The position numbers and the translations under genes were made by a program. The notes beneath the pieces are model-generated. The model ran no database searches and was not told where the DNA came from. It saw nothing but the letters and a program-made list of their open reading frames with translations. Positions 9,901 to 19,368 of a DNA stretch of 64,000 nt are shown one piece after another. The stretch spans positions 124,001 through 188,000 of the forward strand of contig CAJQUW010008614.1 in NCBI GenBank assembly GCA_907163375.1, read 5' to 3'. Source of the stretch: Prostheceraeus crozeri (Eukaryota; Platyhelminthes; Polycladida; Euryleptidae). Each line of letters opens with the position of its first letter. Position 1 is the stretch's first letter.

Positions 9901-10870
9901 GAGTATTTTCATCAGCAGAATGAGTGTTTCTCCTATTCTTATTTTTCCTAGTTCATCAGTCTAGTCCAAACTCGCTCTATAATTTTATTTAATAGTCATT
10001 GCGTGATCCTTCAGTGGTGATACTTACATACTTTCACACAAGGTGAATATTCATAATTGCTGAGTTTTCATGCTCTTCTCTCAAGCAGCTGCTTGAGTAG
10101 ATAATATAGGCCCTACTTATATAGCTGTAGCTCTGCATAACTATTGACTACTAGATTGTGATCACACTTTCAACTGTCACGGTGACATTCAGATTATTTG
10201 GAAGTGTGATTGAGTAGGCCAACAGTATTAGTAGTCCCATCATGTAATATCATCTTTGTAAATAAAAAATTGTAAGTGGGCACATAAGTAACTGCGGTAC
10301 CCAAGCCTAATGCAAATTAGCATAGAATCTGCAACTATAAGCCTATCTTTTATTTAGCCTAATCGAAGTCTCTTGGTCCATCACTCGTTACTCATCTGGC
10401 ATGTACATGATTGCAATTTTCATTTTATAAAATAATAGCGTGCAACCGAGATAGTAAAAAGGATGGAACTTAAAAGCCGGTCATCGAGAATTTTTTGGAA
10501 TCTGACCGGTGTGGTAATTCCAACCAAAAAAATTACATGCGAATAGACAGTTACCTACAGTGAGGTTATCCGCACGCAACGTTGCGTGGAAATAATTTGT
10601 AGGCGCGTTTGTTCCGACGCCAAATTGTTTGGAAAGACCTTAACTGAATACTGATAATTCAGATATATGGTAAATTATGCATAATTTCATGTTTTTGTGA
10701 TTACCTATTCATTGACAAATGGGACTTCAAGACTTATCTATTAAATTCATCTACAGTGCAGTATAAATTGAGTGTTTTGTTAAAGAAAACGATCGTTATT
10801 CCAACTTAGCGTGCAAATTCCCTCACTATTGGTAGTTGGCTATTCACACTTCATTTAGCGTCAGAGTATA
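6984..10870. other. Non-coding host DNA
   Basis: I see no gene or well-defined element in these 3.9 kb. A small inverted match (GCCGGTCA with TGACCGG) lies near 10475-10510. Confidence 0.5.
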
Positions 10871-12269
10871 CCGGGTGGGCCAAAAGTCTTTGTCGGTAAA
10901 TGTTTCCTTGTATTTATCAATTTGTTGCAATTTCGTTCGCCACGCTTGCATGTGACGAACGGTGGAGTTGTATCACCATGCAGCGCGCATGTTGTCATAT
11001 CACGTGACGCGTACGCAAGCAAGCAGCGCGCATGTGTTTGCTTCTGTTTTCACTTCTTTCGGTCATCAAGAATGGAGATCACGATAGAGGAAAAAGTTAT
11101 GCTAACATCATGGGCCATAGTTTACGATAACTGTGAAGAAAGCCGAAGATTATTAGCGCAGAAATACAATAAGGAGGCTCCATCACGAACGACCGTATCG
11201 TACTGGAAAAAGAAAATGTTGGAAACTGGGAGCATTGTTACGGACAGACCCAGGTCCGGACGACCGGTGACAGCTACTGGAGATGATCATAAGGAAATGG
11301 TTGCTCAAGCAATTGATGATGAACCCACTACATCGACAAGGCGGATGTCTGAAGAATTGGATATATCAAGAACATCGGTGAGACGTATTTTGAAAAGTGA
11401 AGGTTACCACCCATTCAAACCATTGTATTCGCAAGTTTTAACCGATGGTGATGATGACAGGCGGCTGGAGTTTTGTCAAACTATGCTTGCAAAGTATCGT
11501 GAAGACCCCGCACTACATCGGAAGCTTACTTTCTCCGATGAGTGTGTCTTCCACCTTGCAGGACATGTCAACAAGCACAATGTGCATTATTGGGGACAAG
11601 AAAATCCTCACGAACGATTCTGCAACCCTGGACGAACCCAGTCGCTAACAGTTAGGGCGTGGATTGGATATTCAGGAATGATTGGCCATGACATCAGTGC
11701 TGCAACAATGAATGCGGACAGATATTGTACCATTCTGAATGATATCGTGGTTCCATATTGCCAAAGGCACCGTGAAAAGTACTTCCAACAAGATGGAGCC
11801 TCTGCCCACGACAGTCGCGATGCAAGGAACATACTGGACCAACAGTTGAATGGGAAATGGATTGGAAGGAGAGGCCCAATTGAGTGGCCTCCCAGATCGG
11901 CGGACCTCACACCGTGCGATTATTGGTTCTGGGCCTACTTACGCTCGAGAGTGTATGTAAATGGAGAGATATTTCCCAATCTTGACGAGCTCCGAGAGCG
12001 AATTGCTACGGAAATCAATGCAATCCCAATGAAAATTTATCGTGACAGTATGAAAAACTTCAACACGCGTTTGCAGTTGTGTCATGATCAGCAGGGCCAC
12101 TTCTTCGAAAAATAAGATTGATTATGAAGTTAACATTTTTATTCGTTTATTCTTGAATGTTCAAGCATATATACGAGTGTATTTATATGCATACTGTTCA
12201 TTTATATGTAGTTATAAATTGATAAATACAATGAAACATTTACCGACAAAGACTTCTGGCCCACCCTGC
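10871..12269 (+). mobile_element. Mariner-like DNA transposon, full length
   Basis: About 47-bp terminal inverted repeats (left near 10872-10918, right near 12222-12268) share GTCTTTGTCGGTAAATGTTT and start with GGGTGGGCCA. They enclose one uninterrupted transposase gene. The flanks are TA-rich, but the exact target duplication is uncertain by a base or two. The high TIR identity and open transposase suggest recent activity. Confidence 0.85.
11072..12115 (+). CDS. Tc1/mariner-superfamily transposase (347 aa)
   Basis: Cut-and-paste transposase inserting at TA dinucleotides. The N-terminal half has paired helix-turn-helix regions joined by a GRP-type hook (RPRSGRPV), the second around TSTRRMSEELDISRTSVRRI. 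The catalytic domain has Asp in TFSDECVF, Asp in FQQDGASAH and Asp in WPPRSADLTPCDYWFW, with 36 residues between the last two. The frame is open for 150 nt further upstream, but MEITIEEKVM at 11072 is the normal start for this family. No stop or frameshift is seen, so the product could be functional. The WPPRS-DLTP signature places it among animal mariner-like elements, not the DD34D mariner subgroup proper. Confidence 0.85.
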   Translation: MEITIEEKVMLTSWAIVYDNCEESRRLLAQKYNKEAPSRTTVSYWKKKMLETGSIVTDRPRSGRPVTATGDDHKEMVAQAIDDEPTTSTRRMSEELDISRTSVRRILKSEGYHPFKPLYSQVLTDGDDDRRLEFCQTMLAKYREDPALHRKLTFSDECVFHLAGHVNKHNVHYWGQENPHERFCNPGRTQSLTVRAWIGYSGMIGHDISAATMNADRYCTILNDIVVPYCQRHREKYFQQDGASAHDSRDARNILDQQLNGKWIGRRGPIEWPPRSADLTPCDYWFWAYLRSRVYVNGEIFPNLDELRERIATEINAIPMKIYRDSMKNFNTRLQLCHDQQGHFFEK

Positions 12270-12724
12270 ATATGGCCGAATCCGATAGTAGAGGTATCAC
12301 CATAAAACCATCTGTTTCTTCGAAATATCTGAAAATGAAAAGTCGCTGACATAAGTCATCAGTGTAAGGGTGTTTCCGTAATTTCATAGCAAATTTGGAA
12401 GTCCATCGCTGCCAGATTCGACAGGTTGACCTTTTTTGACGAAAATCTTTCACGTTTTGAATTTTAGGATCATGGCTCACAAAAATTTGAATAATAAATA
12501 AGAACTGACTTGAATAAGGACACTGATATTTTCGGTTTGACTTAGTGCATGCAATTTCAGTAAATTTAGTATAATAGATCACAATTTTCATTGATACTTT
12601 GTTCTGAAGAAAATACTTTGTTCTGGTTGTTTAATACTTAAACGGTGTTTTCTCTCAATGGCCATCTTTTGCAGCACATTAATAATCTGGTAGCTTAACT
12701 TTCTCAGTGTCTAACGATGTAGGT
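12270..12724. other. Non-coding host DNA left of the complete Polinton
   Basis: No gene recognised. The segment ends with the 6-bp target duplication of the Polinton (TTAGTT, 12725-12730). Confidence 0.5.
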
Positions 12725-12730
12725 TTAGTT

Positions 12731-13230
12731 AGTAATGGGCAAAAGACCGTTCCAGGACACCATAAAATTCAAAAAAATGGTATTTTTAAAAACGACATAA
12801 ATTCATGAATTTGAACCCTTTTTCAGGCTTTTAAGACCTAAATACATGAATTTAGTCGTTTTTAAAGATACCGATTTATCAAAAAATGGTACTTTTTAAA
12901 TGGTCTAAATTCATGAATTTTGGTCATTTTTCAGGTTATGAAGACCTAAATTCATAAATTTGGGCGTTTTTAAAAATACCCAATTTTTCAAATTTTTCAA
13001 ATTTTTCAAAATCTCAAATTTGAGAATTACAATTTTCACCCTTAAAATCATGACCGTTCCAGGACACCGAAAATCATAAAAGTTAAGAATCTCAAATTTG
13101 TGATTATGACATTTTTCATTGCTTAAATTATGACCGTTCCAGGACACCGAAAATCATAAAAGTTGAGAATTTCAAATTCATGAATTTTATCCCTCTTTCA
13201 GGTTTTTAAAATATATCATGTGTCTAATAA
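12731..13230. repeat. Left TIR of Polinton B
   Basis: The reverse complement matches 31871-32371 over roughly 0.5 kb, with some divergence at the inner end. It contains three copies of the 17-bp motif GACCGTTCCAGGACACC (12745, 13051, 13132), one of them 14 bp from the terminus. Further inward, similarity with the other end continues into the start of the membrane-protein gene. Confidence 0.9.
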
Positions 13231-13232
13231 TA

Positions 13233-13310
13233 TTTCTTTAAAAGTGGAAGAAACAAAAGTGGAAGAAACCGCGGGGATGTATCCTTCAATATCATATGAG
13301 CGTAGTTCTA
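13233..13310 (+). pseudogene. 5' fragment of the membrane-protein gene inside the left TIR region
   Basis: Plus-strand translation gives SLKVEETKVEETAGMYPSIS followed by YERSS, matching the start of the membrane protein at 29386-30107 (KMEETARIYPSLSYERSS). It is not followed by the rest of that gene, so it is a terminal copy generated by the inverted repeat. Confidence 0.6.
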
Positions 13311-13385
13311 CTACCCCCTCCCTTCTAACTTCTAGGGGTCCCTTCTGACTTCTAGGGGTCCCTTAAGAAATTTTTTTATTATAAA

Positions 13386-13814
13386 ATGAACAACATAAAT
13401 GAGTTTTTAAAATTATATGGAACGCAAACAACTACAAATTTTGATCTAAAGAAAATTGCAAATCAATTAGGAATAAAGAATTTTCATGTTCTAATGAGAG
13501 ACGAATTACAATTGATCAAAAACAAGCCAACAATAACTATAAATTTCATAACAAATCTTCACACAACAGATGAAAAAGGAGTACATTGGTCTGCAGGTAT
13601 CTTTAATAAAAATCAAGATAATTACTATTTCGACTCTTATGGACTTCCACCTACAAATGAAGTCAAAAAATTACTTGGCAATGGAACTTATAATACATTT
13701 CAAATTCAAAAACCGGGAACTACTTACTGTGGTCAATTATGTCTTTACGTTTTATTTAAATCACAAAAAGGAGTACCATTTCTTTATATTATGTTAGAAT
13801 TGAACGAACCGTAG
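13386..13814 (+). CDS. Adenain-type cysteine protease of Polinton B (142 aa)
   Basis: The catalytic residues are intact: His in GVHWSAG, Asp in FDSYG, Gln in QIQKPG, Cys in TYCGQLC. It lacks the 10-codon insertion found in the Polinton A copy. Its last codons (NEP and the stop) come from a palindromic insert at 13806-13831, which replaces the C-terminus seen in the other copy (NNL). It probably matures the capsid precursors encoded downstream. It is convergent with the PLA2-integrase gene. Confidence 0.9.
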   Translation: MNNINEFLKLYGTQTTTNFDLKKIANQLGIKNFHVLMRDELQLIKNKPTITINFITNLHTTDEKGVHWSAGIFNKNQDNYYFDSYGLPPTNEVKKLLGNGTYNTFQIQKPGTTYCGQLCLYVLFKSQKGVPFLYIMLELNEP

Positions 13815-13831
13815 GTTCTATGGCTACGCCT
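13806..13831. repeat. Double-hairpin element supplying the protease stop codon
   Basis: GAACC-GTA-GGTTC, TA, TGGC-TAC-GCCT. Same architecture as the 3656 element, with changed loops (GTA/TAC) and one altered stem base on each arm. The protease TAG stop is formed by the first loop and stem. Confidence 0.75.
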
Positions 13832-13885
13832 AACAAGGGAATTTCATTCCCGAAACGTTATTTCCAAAATTAATGATAATGATAA

Positions 13886-15167
13886 TTAAAAATCACTTCG
13901 TTGTAATTCATTTTGATAAAATCGGCCTCTGATATTTTCATCATCTAAATCTTTGATTTCGTAAGTAATCGGATAAGTTTGATTTATTTTACAAACTTCA
14001 AATACCTCTTTAGTCCAATAACCAACAAAGCCTTTTTCAAATTTATTCTTATACTTAAATATTCTAACTCTATCACCAATCTTAAATTTCGGCTTAAGTT
14101 TCTGTAAATTCGGATTACTCTCATTCGAATAATTATTCTCGAATATTTTCTTTCGTATTAAATCAGGGTCGTCGGAAGCATTCTTTGGAGTTTCTTTAAT
14201 ACCTGTATGAACTTTATTATTGTACTGTTCTACAATTCCTGGTAATATCTTCAACCATTTCTGATTTCTTTGCTCAGTAAATTTCTTGAATAATTTATTT
14301 TTTATTGAATCTTTCTATCACTACGGCCTTCCCTGCATTTTCAGTTGAATAAGCAGTTTCAAATAGTGGCTGAACGTTTCGGTTATAAAATTCCGATCCT
14401 TTATCAACAAACAATTTCCTTGGCTTTCTATTACTTTCTTTAAAGATTTCTTCAAACGCATATTTAACTGATAGACCACTTTTATTTTTTAAAGGCTTTA
14501 CCCAAGCGTATCGTGTACATAAATCTATAACGGTCAATGCGTATTTATAATCTTTTTCATTCGGCATATGAATAAGATCAGCACTCCAAATATCATCTTT
14601 GTTAAATACTTTTACTTTCAATAAATATTTAGGCCTTCTGTATTCTTTATGAATTTCGGAGGCGTAGGTTCGAGCGTTGCTCTCAGACAGCTTTGCTGTC
14701 GTTTCATTTAAACCCTGACCGAATAATATTTTAGCTTGTAAAGCTTTCTTAACAAACATTCTTTCAATTTTTTCTCTAAAGGAAGGATTCTGAATACTAT
14801 CTAATTCTTGAATCATCTTCTTATCAGCTGCATGTCGAGAACGTAGGTCATGATTTCGACAAGCTAAATCATGCCTGTAAGCGGCGGCATCAACTCTATT
14901 TATTGGTTCTTCACCTGGTTTCGGATTATTATTCTCATCTAGTCTTATATCTAATCGAGTTCCTGGACCGGAATATGAATGACCAGAAAGATGTTTTTCT
15001 TTCGAATATTTACTCCAAATAAATCCAGGAAAGTTTTCTAATGCTTTTTGTATGTCACCTCCAATATGCTGACAATTTGAGTTTTTATTTTTGTTTAATA
15101 GATAATTTAATAAATCTAAATTAGCAATTTTTAATTTAATTAAATTTTCGGAATTTGTGGAATTCAT
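13886..15167 (-). pseudogene. PLA2-integrase gene of Polinton B, frameshifted
   Basis: Same domain order as the gene at 529-1839: PLA2 motifs YSGPGTRLD and HDLAC (the HDxxY tyrosine position is Cys here), then the integrase core with WSADLIHM, FVDKGSEF and VIERFN. Relative to the intact copy, about 8 nt are deleted just after the catalytic Glu (near 14290), which shifts the frame and separates the SH3-like C-terminus (13886-14254). It also has a double-hairpin insert in the linker between PLA2 and integrase (14672-14700) and lacks a block of about 13 codons near residue 35. The start is MNSTNSENL at 15167; upstream in-frame codons are hairpin DNA. Confidence 0.85.
14672..14700. repeat. Double-hairpin element inserted in frame in the PLA2-integrase linker
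   Basis: GAGC-GTT-GCTC, TCA, GACAGC-TTT-GCTGTC: two perfect hairpins with 3-nt loops. The homologous place in Polinton A (about 1032-1050) lacks them and the protein there is shorter, so this is another filled site against an empty one. The reading frame is preserved. Confidence 0.8.
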
Positions 15168-15199
15168 TTTAAAAGATAAAATAAAAGTTTTACCTAATA

Positions 15200-15273
15200 G
15201 AGCCAAAGGTTCTGAGGCTTTAGCCGATCGGACCAAAGGTCCTCAGGTTACTAACCTATAGAACCAAAGGTCC
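15200..15273. repeat. Cluster of palindromic elements
   Basis: In order: GAGCC-AAA-GGTTC, GGC-TTTA-GCC, GGACC-AAA-GGTCC (15230-15242), AGGTT-ACT-AACCT and GAACC-AAA-GGTCC (15261-15273). It fills the gap between the PLA2-integrase and pX-like genes. The GGC-TTTA-GCC plus GGACC-AAA-GGTCC pair recurs at 17373-17399. Confidence 0.75.
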
Positions 15274-15655
15274 TGAGGTTTTTACCGAATCATACTAGGA
15301 CTTAGATATATTCCAGAACCATCTTTAGTTTCTTTAATTTCAATTAAATCATCAACATTGTGGAGAATATTTTTAAGAACTTGTTTTCCTTCATCAACTA
15401 ATTTTAATTTACTAATAAAATTCTCTACTATTCCTTCTCCCCTAGCAACTTTCTCTAACTCCCTATTATGACGTTTTTGTTCTTCTAATGCTGCCTTCTC
15501 TGATTTATTTTTATTTACTGCTTGGACAATACCAGCTGTCCCACCTGCAACACTTCCTGCAGCTGCTATGCCACCTATTATTAGGGGAATTAATGGGAGA
15601 ATCCCGCCATTCTTTTCTTCTTGTAATTGAATATTCTCTATCATTGGTTTACTTA

Positions 15656-17046
15656 CAGTGCTGGGTCGAAAAATAGCAACTTTTTAATTCAGTCAGTTTT
15701 TATTAATTAGCACACTTGATTCAACAAGAAAATAGCTCGCTATCGTTATTATGGCTAAAATATTTAACAATCGATCTATTGTGTTTCTTCTTGCACTGCC
15801 GATGAGACATCATTGCTAACTTGACTGCTAGAGCATTTCAATTTGAATTTGAATTTGAATTTCCTCAACAATGTGAATGGTAAATAGTTTTCAAACCACT
15901 TTCTAAGCTATTGATTGGTAGAAAGCGGGATCTCAGCGAGCATCAAAAAGGCATCATTGATACCCTCATAAATGAAGGATTCAGCCAGGTCTACGTTGCT
16001 GCTAAATTGAAAGTCAACAAATTAACAATCAGCCGATTTGTCAAAGGCAGGAGATGTTCGAAGAAGAATTCGGGGAGCAAGAAAATGACATTCAGCATAC
16101 AAGATAGAATTCTCAAGCACCTGTGTCTCGCTAAACACAAGTCTTCTTCAGTTGAACTTGCTCGCGAGTGGGAGGAGTTGGCTGCCGTACATGCAGATCC
16201 CAGCACCATCCGTAAACAGCTCTATTCTTCTGGAATCATCTCAAGACGCATGGTGAAGAAGACCCTTTTCACTCGGAAGCAGCGCATGGCTAGGGTGGCA
16301 TGGTGTCAAGAACACAGAAACTGGACCGAAGATCAGTGGAAGAATGTCTTCTTCTTCGATGAATCGAAAATCGAGATGACTTACCATTCCGGCAACAGTC
16401 GAGTCCGAAGATATTCATGGGAAGCGCAACAACCTTAGTGTCAATTACCGACAGTGAAGCATCCAACCAGCCTGATGATATGGGCAGGCTTCAGTGCACA
16501 TGAAATTGGCTACCTCCATCCCTGCGAAAATTCTGTGAAATTACGTGAAGATCCTCAGAACTCGCGTTTTGACCTATCAAAATGTCTTCTTCCATGGGGA
16601 TATGATATTTCAAGATGACTCGGCACCTGCTCATCGATCGAAGGTCACAAAAGCCTTCAAAGCATCCAAGGGGATCACCTCTCTCTATTGACCTTCAAAC
16701 AGCCCTGATTTAAATCCCGTGGAAAGTTTGTGCAGATTTGGAAGAAGAAGCCAACTTACACAGGCCACGCACCAAAAGTGAGTTGCTTGCATTTATTATT
16801 CGTGCTTGGACTCGCTAAATACCCGAGACACTAACAAAGCTCACAATCAATATGCCGAGAATGAGAGAAAAAGTGCTGAAAGCGGGCGGTGGACCCACCA
16901 AATACTGGCTCTGGTGAGTTTACTATTGTTGCAAGTTGTTGTTGCAGTTATAAATGCTCAGAAACTTGATGAATAAATTTCAGAGAACACGTGAACTAAT
17001 TTTTTCTTATTTCTTCAGAAAGTTGCTAATTTTTGTCCCAGCACTG
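15656..17046 (+). mobile_element. Tc1-like transposon inserted in Polinton B
   Basis: Terminal inverted repeats CAGTGCTGGG and CCCAGCACTG, extending imperfectly over about 30 bp (GCAACTTT with AAAGTTGC), are flanked by TA on both sides (15654-15655 and 17047-17048). Removing the element and one TA gives the continuous sequence seen at 70-95 of Polinton A. The transposase inside is broken. Confidence 0.95.
15911..16910 (+). pseudogene. Tc1 transposase, degenerate
   Basis: The first 175 codons are open (15911-16438): a helix-turn-helix N-terminus (VAAKLKVNKLTISRFVK), then the first catalytic Asp in FFFDESK. A stop after RRYSWEAQQP and later frameshifts break the rest. Remnants continue to about 16910 (PTVKHPTSLMIWAGFSAHEI; the QDSAPAHRS-like D region near 16616). 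The element can no longer transpose by itself. Confidence 0.8.
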
Positions 17047-17171
17047 TATGTAATACTTTTTTTGTTAATCGTAATAGTTTTAGGGGTATTTTTGTCAACA
17101 ATATTACGTAATTTTAATTCAACAGTTTTATTATTATTACTTTTCGCTTGCGACATTTTTAATAAAAAAGT

Positions 17172-17330
17172 TTTAAGATACCAAAAATTTTTAATCTATT
17201 CTAGTTATGAATAAATTTTAAGTTACCAAAAATTTTTAATCTATTCTAGTTACGAAAAATTTTTAAGTTAAGAATTTTTAATCTATTCTAGTTACAAAAA
17301 AATTTTATTACTAATTACTAAAAAAAATTT
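17172..17330. repeat. Tandem repeat, about 50-bp units, three copies
   Basis: The core AATTTTTAATCTATTCTAGT is repeated three times between the start of the pX-like gene and the end of the major capsid gene. Similar short AT-rich arrays fill other gaps in this element (18780, 26440, 28348). Confidence 0.8.
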
Positions 17331-17355
17331 AATCTAAGGATTTAATTAACTTATC

Positions 17356-17399
17356 GGAGCGAAGCTCCTCGAGGCTTTAGCCGATCGGACCAAAGGTCC
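17356..17399. repeat. Three palindromic elements downstream of the capsid gene
   Basis: GGAGC-GAA-GCTCC (17356-17368), GGC-TTTA-GCC (17373-17382) and GGACC-AAA-GGTCC (17387-17399), just after the stop codon of the major capsid gene. They could act as transcription terminators as well as being mobile palindromes. Confidence 0.75.
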
Positions 17400-17407
17400 T
17401 CAGATTA

Positions 17408-18742
17408 CTAACCTATCCTAGCCATCTTTCCATTAAGAATTTCAATAGAATATTTTACATCTTCTAGCAATAAACCATAAGCCATCAATGAAGTTGTGGA
17501 ATCTTTCTTTTCAATATTAATTGTTGCATCACAACCATTTTTAATAATATCTTCAGATTGTGCACTTAAATCGAAACAGAAAACAGGATATAAATGTCTC
17601 CAATCACCAGGAGTTAATTGTGGTTCAACTCCAAATTCTATACAAAGATTTCTATAAGAATCATATCCTTCCATAAATTGATTATTGGTATCATCGAATC
17701 TTAATGGATCAATTGGATATCGGGTTTGATTTAATGAAACTTGTAAACTTCGAATTGTATTAATATGAAAAATATTGTTGTTCTTATCAAAACTTGGAGA
17801 ATTACTTCTTTGAAATGTTAGTAATAAATATCTTGGAGTATTCGCAGTTCTAGTAAAATGCTAGTTAAATCTTTGTTCGGAAAAAGTTACTGAACTAGCA
17901 GTACGCTTTAGAAAATTTACTGGAATTGGTTTGTTAGTATTTAATCTTTTTGCAATAGCTGCTTCAACCTCTAAACTAGGAGTAATATGCTTAATCCACC
18001 ATTCAAGTCTATCAATTTTTAAATATGCTTTTTTTCCAGTTTTACCAAAAAAGATTAATTCATTATTTGCTGTACGATGAATTATTAATTTAAATTTTAA
18101 TTGATATGATATTTTGTCATAATCTAAATATCCGAATAATGGAGACAATGACCAATTTACTGTCTGTTTACTTTTCTTGTTGAACTCACGTCTTTCTTTA
18201 AATGCAGTATTATTTGTTTTATTTAAATGTTTTGCAATATTTTCTACATCTTTCGCAATTCCTGCGGCATTTGTTCCAGCGTGAGTTAAATCATCAACAA
18301 TTATACCATCATTAGTATCAGGAAACCAACCTTCGATTTCATACTTTTTATTATTTTCACCAATTGTTACAAATCTAAGCATTGTATCAATTACACCTGG
18401 AGAATCACTTATTGTTTCTATATTTTGAGTTGCAACATCTAAACGCATTTGTGTAAATAATCTTGGAAAAAAATTATTCTCTAGTGCAATATTATCGGTA
18501 TCTGGTAATGGTGTTGTAAAATTGGCATCACTATATAAAGAATATTCACAGTGTAAAAATGAATCAGGTAAATATAAATAACTCTGCTGATTATCAACTT
18601 CAAAAATTAAATCACCTCCAGTATTCACTCTACTGGAAGAACCGGGATTCATAGCAATTCTTATATAGTCATTCTTTTTTTGATTATAACTAACACCTGG
18701 TGGTCTATCTAATTCAAATTTATTTTCGATATGCGAAGACAT
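17408..18742 (-). pseudogene. Polinton major capsid protein (double jelly-roll), one in-frame stop
   Basis: The N-terminal 293 codons resemble the F54H12.2-like proteins of invertebrate genomes, which are Polinton major capsid proteins. Recognisable stretches are VSYNQKKNDYIRIAMNPGSS and LEWWIKHITPS. The frame meets a single TAG at 17861-17863 and stays open afterwards for 151 codons with capsid-like sequence (TPGDWRHLYPVFCFDLS), so the gene is complete except for this nonsense codon. The total is about 445 codons, somewhat short for the family. It is the virion shell protein. Neighbours on the same strand are other virion proteins. A sequencing error or a real point mutation are both possible. 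Confidence 0.85.
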
Positions 18743-18779
18743 TTTTATAAAAAATAATTTGACTTTTTGTTTTTCTCAC

Positions 18780-18837
18780 ACACAGAAAAAATTTTACTAA
18801 AAAAATTTTACTAAAATAATTTTACTAAAATATAATT
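18780..18837. repeat. AT-rich tandem repeat (17-bp units)
   Basis: Repeats of AAAATTTTACTAAAA between the major capsid and pVI-like genes. Confidence 0.7.
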
Positions 18838-19368
18838 TTAGAATTTTGCTAGACCAGCTCCGCTACAGCTTTGCTGGTTAGACCGAAGGTTGCTGTTAAC
18901 ACCATTACCTCTTATTTCTTCAATTGAACGTTTTATGGCTACGCCAGATTTCTTCTTATGTTTACTATCAGACGGAGCTCCGCTCCTCAAGGTTTCCCCC
19001 ACAGCTATGTTAGCAATTTTATTTTTTGTTTCCTCTGAAAGTTTTTTTAAATTTTTTAGTTCTTCAGAATCATTCCTAAGTTTACGAATAGCTTCTAGTT
19101 GTTTTAATTCGTTTTGAGACTTAACAGCATTTGATATTGCACTAGCTGTACTACCTATAGCAGCTGCTCCTTTTGCAGCAGATGTAATCAAATCTTTATT
19201 ATTTTTAATTAAGTTAACGATACTTCCAATACCAGAAAAGATGCCAGCTCCTCCCGTGTGAACTGTTTCTCTATTATCATAATGATAAACAGGATTCATA
19301 CGTGGCTCATGAGCAATTTTTTGATTTGAAGCAAAATGTTTAAGATTGTGTTTATAAATTATAGGCAT
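18838..19368 (-). CDS. pVI-like minor capsid protein (176 aa)
   Basis: A Gly/Ala-rich amphipathic or hydrophobic segment (residues about 40-80, GGAGIFSGIGSIVNLIKNN then AAKGAAAIG) is followed by a charged helix. This is the layout of adenovirus pVI-like membrane-lytic minor capsid proteins; assignment rests on composition and position next to the major capsid gene, not on a clear family match. The last third contains two palindromic inserts in frame: GGAGC-TCC-GCTCC at 18974-18986 and the pair CAGC-TTT-GCTG / GACC-GAA-GGTT at 18866-18891. The C-terminus is therefore partly palindrome-derived (SGAPSD and LRSNQQSCSGAG). Confidence 0.55.
   Translation of the reverse strand: MPIIYKHNLKHFASNQKIAHEPRMNPVYHYDNRETVHTGGAGIFSGIGSIVNLIKNNKDLITSAAKGAAAIGSTASAISNAVKSQNELKQLEAIRKLRNDSEELKNLKKLSEETKNKIANIAVGETLRSGAPSDSKHKKKSGVAIKRSIEEIRGNGVNSNLRSNQQSCSGAGLAKF
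18866..18986. repeat. Palindromic inserts within the pVI-like gene
   Basis: CAGC-TTT-GCTG (18866-18876), GACC-GAA-GGTT (18881-18891) and GGAGC-TCC-GCTCC (18974-18986). All are in the coding frame without causing stops. Confidence 0.65.

Larger units (their letters stand above)
15282..17156 (-). pseudogene. pX-like minor capsid gene of Polinton B, split by a Tc1 insertion
   Basis: The C-terminal part (15282-15653) is nearly identical to the gene at the left window edge. The N-terminal part lies beyond a Tc1 element at 17047-17156, starting with an ATG at 17156 (MSQAKSNNN). The insertion falls in the codons just before the hydrophobic GGILPLIPLI segment. The gene in Polinton A has no insertion here, which proves the empty site. 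The encoded protein (about 155 aa without the insertion) would be a small basic, membrane-active or core-type virion protein. Confidence 0.75.

Noticed and set aside
12911..13147. 78-aa frame nearly identical to one at 31955-32191
   Set aside because: Both lie inside the Polinton TIRs; the identity reflects the inverted repeat, not a conserved gene.
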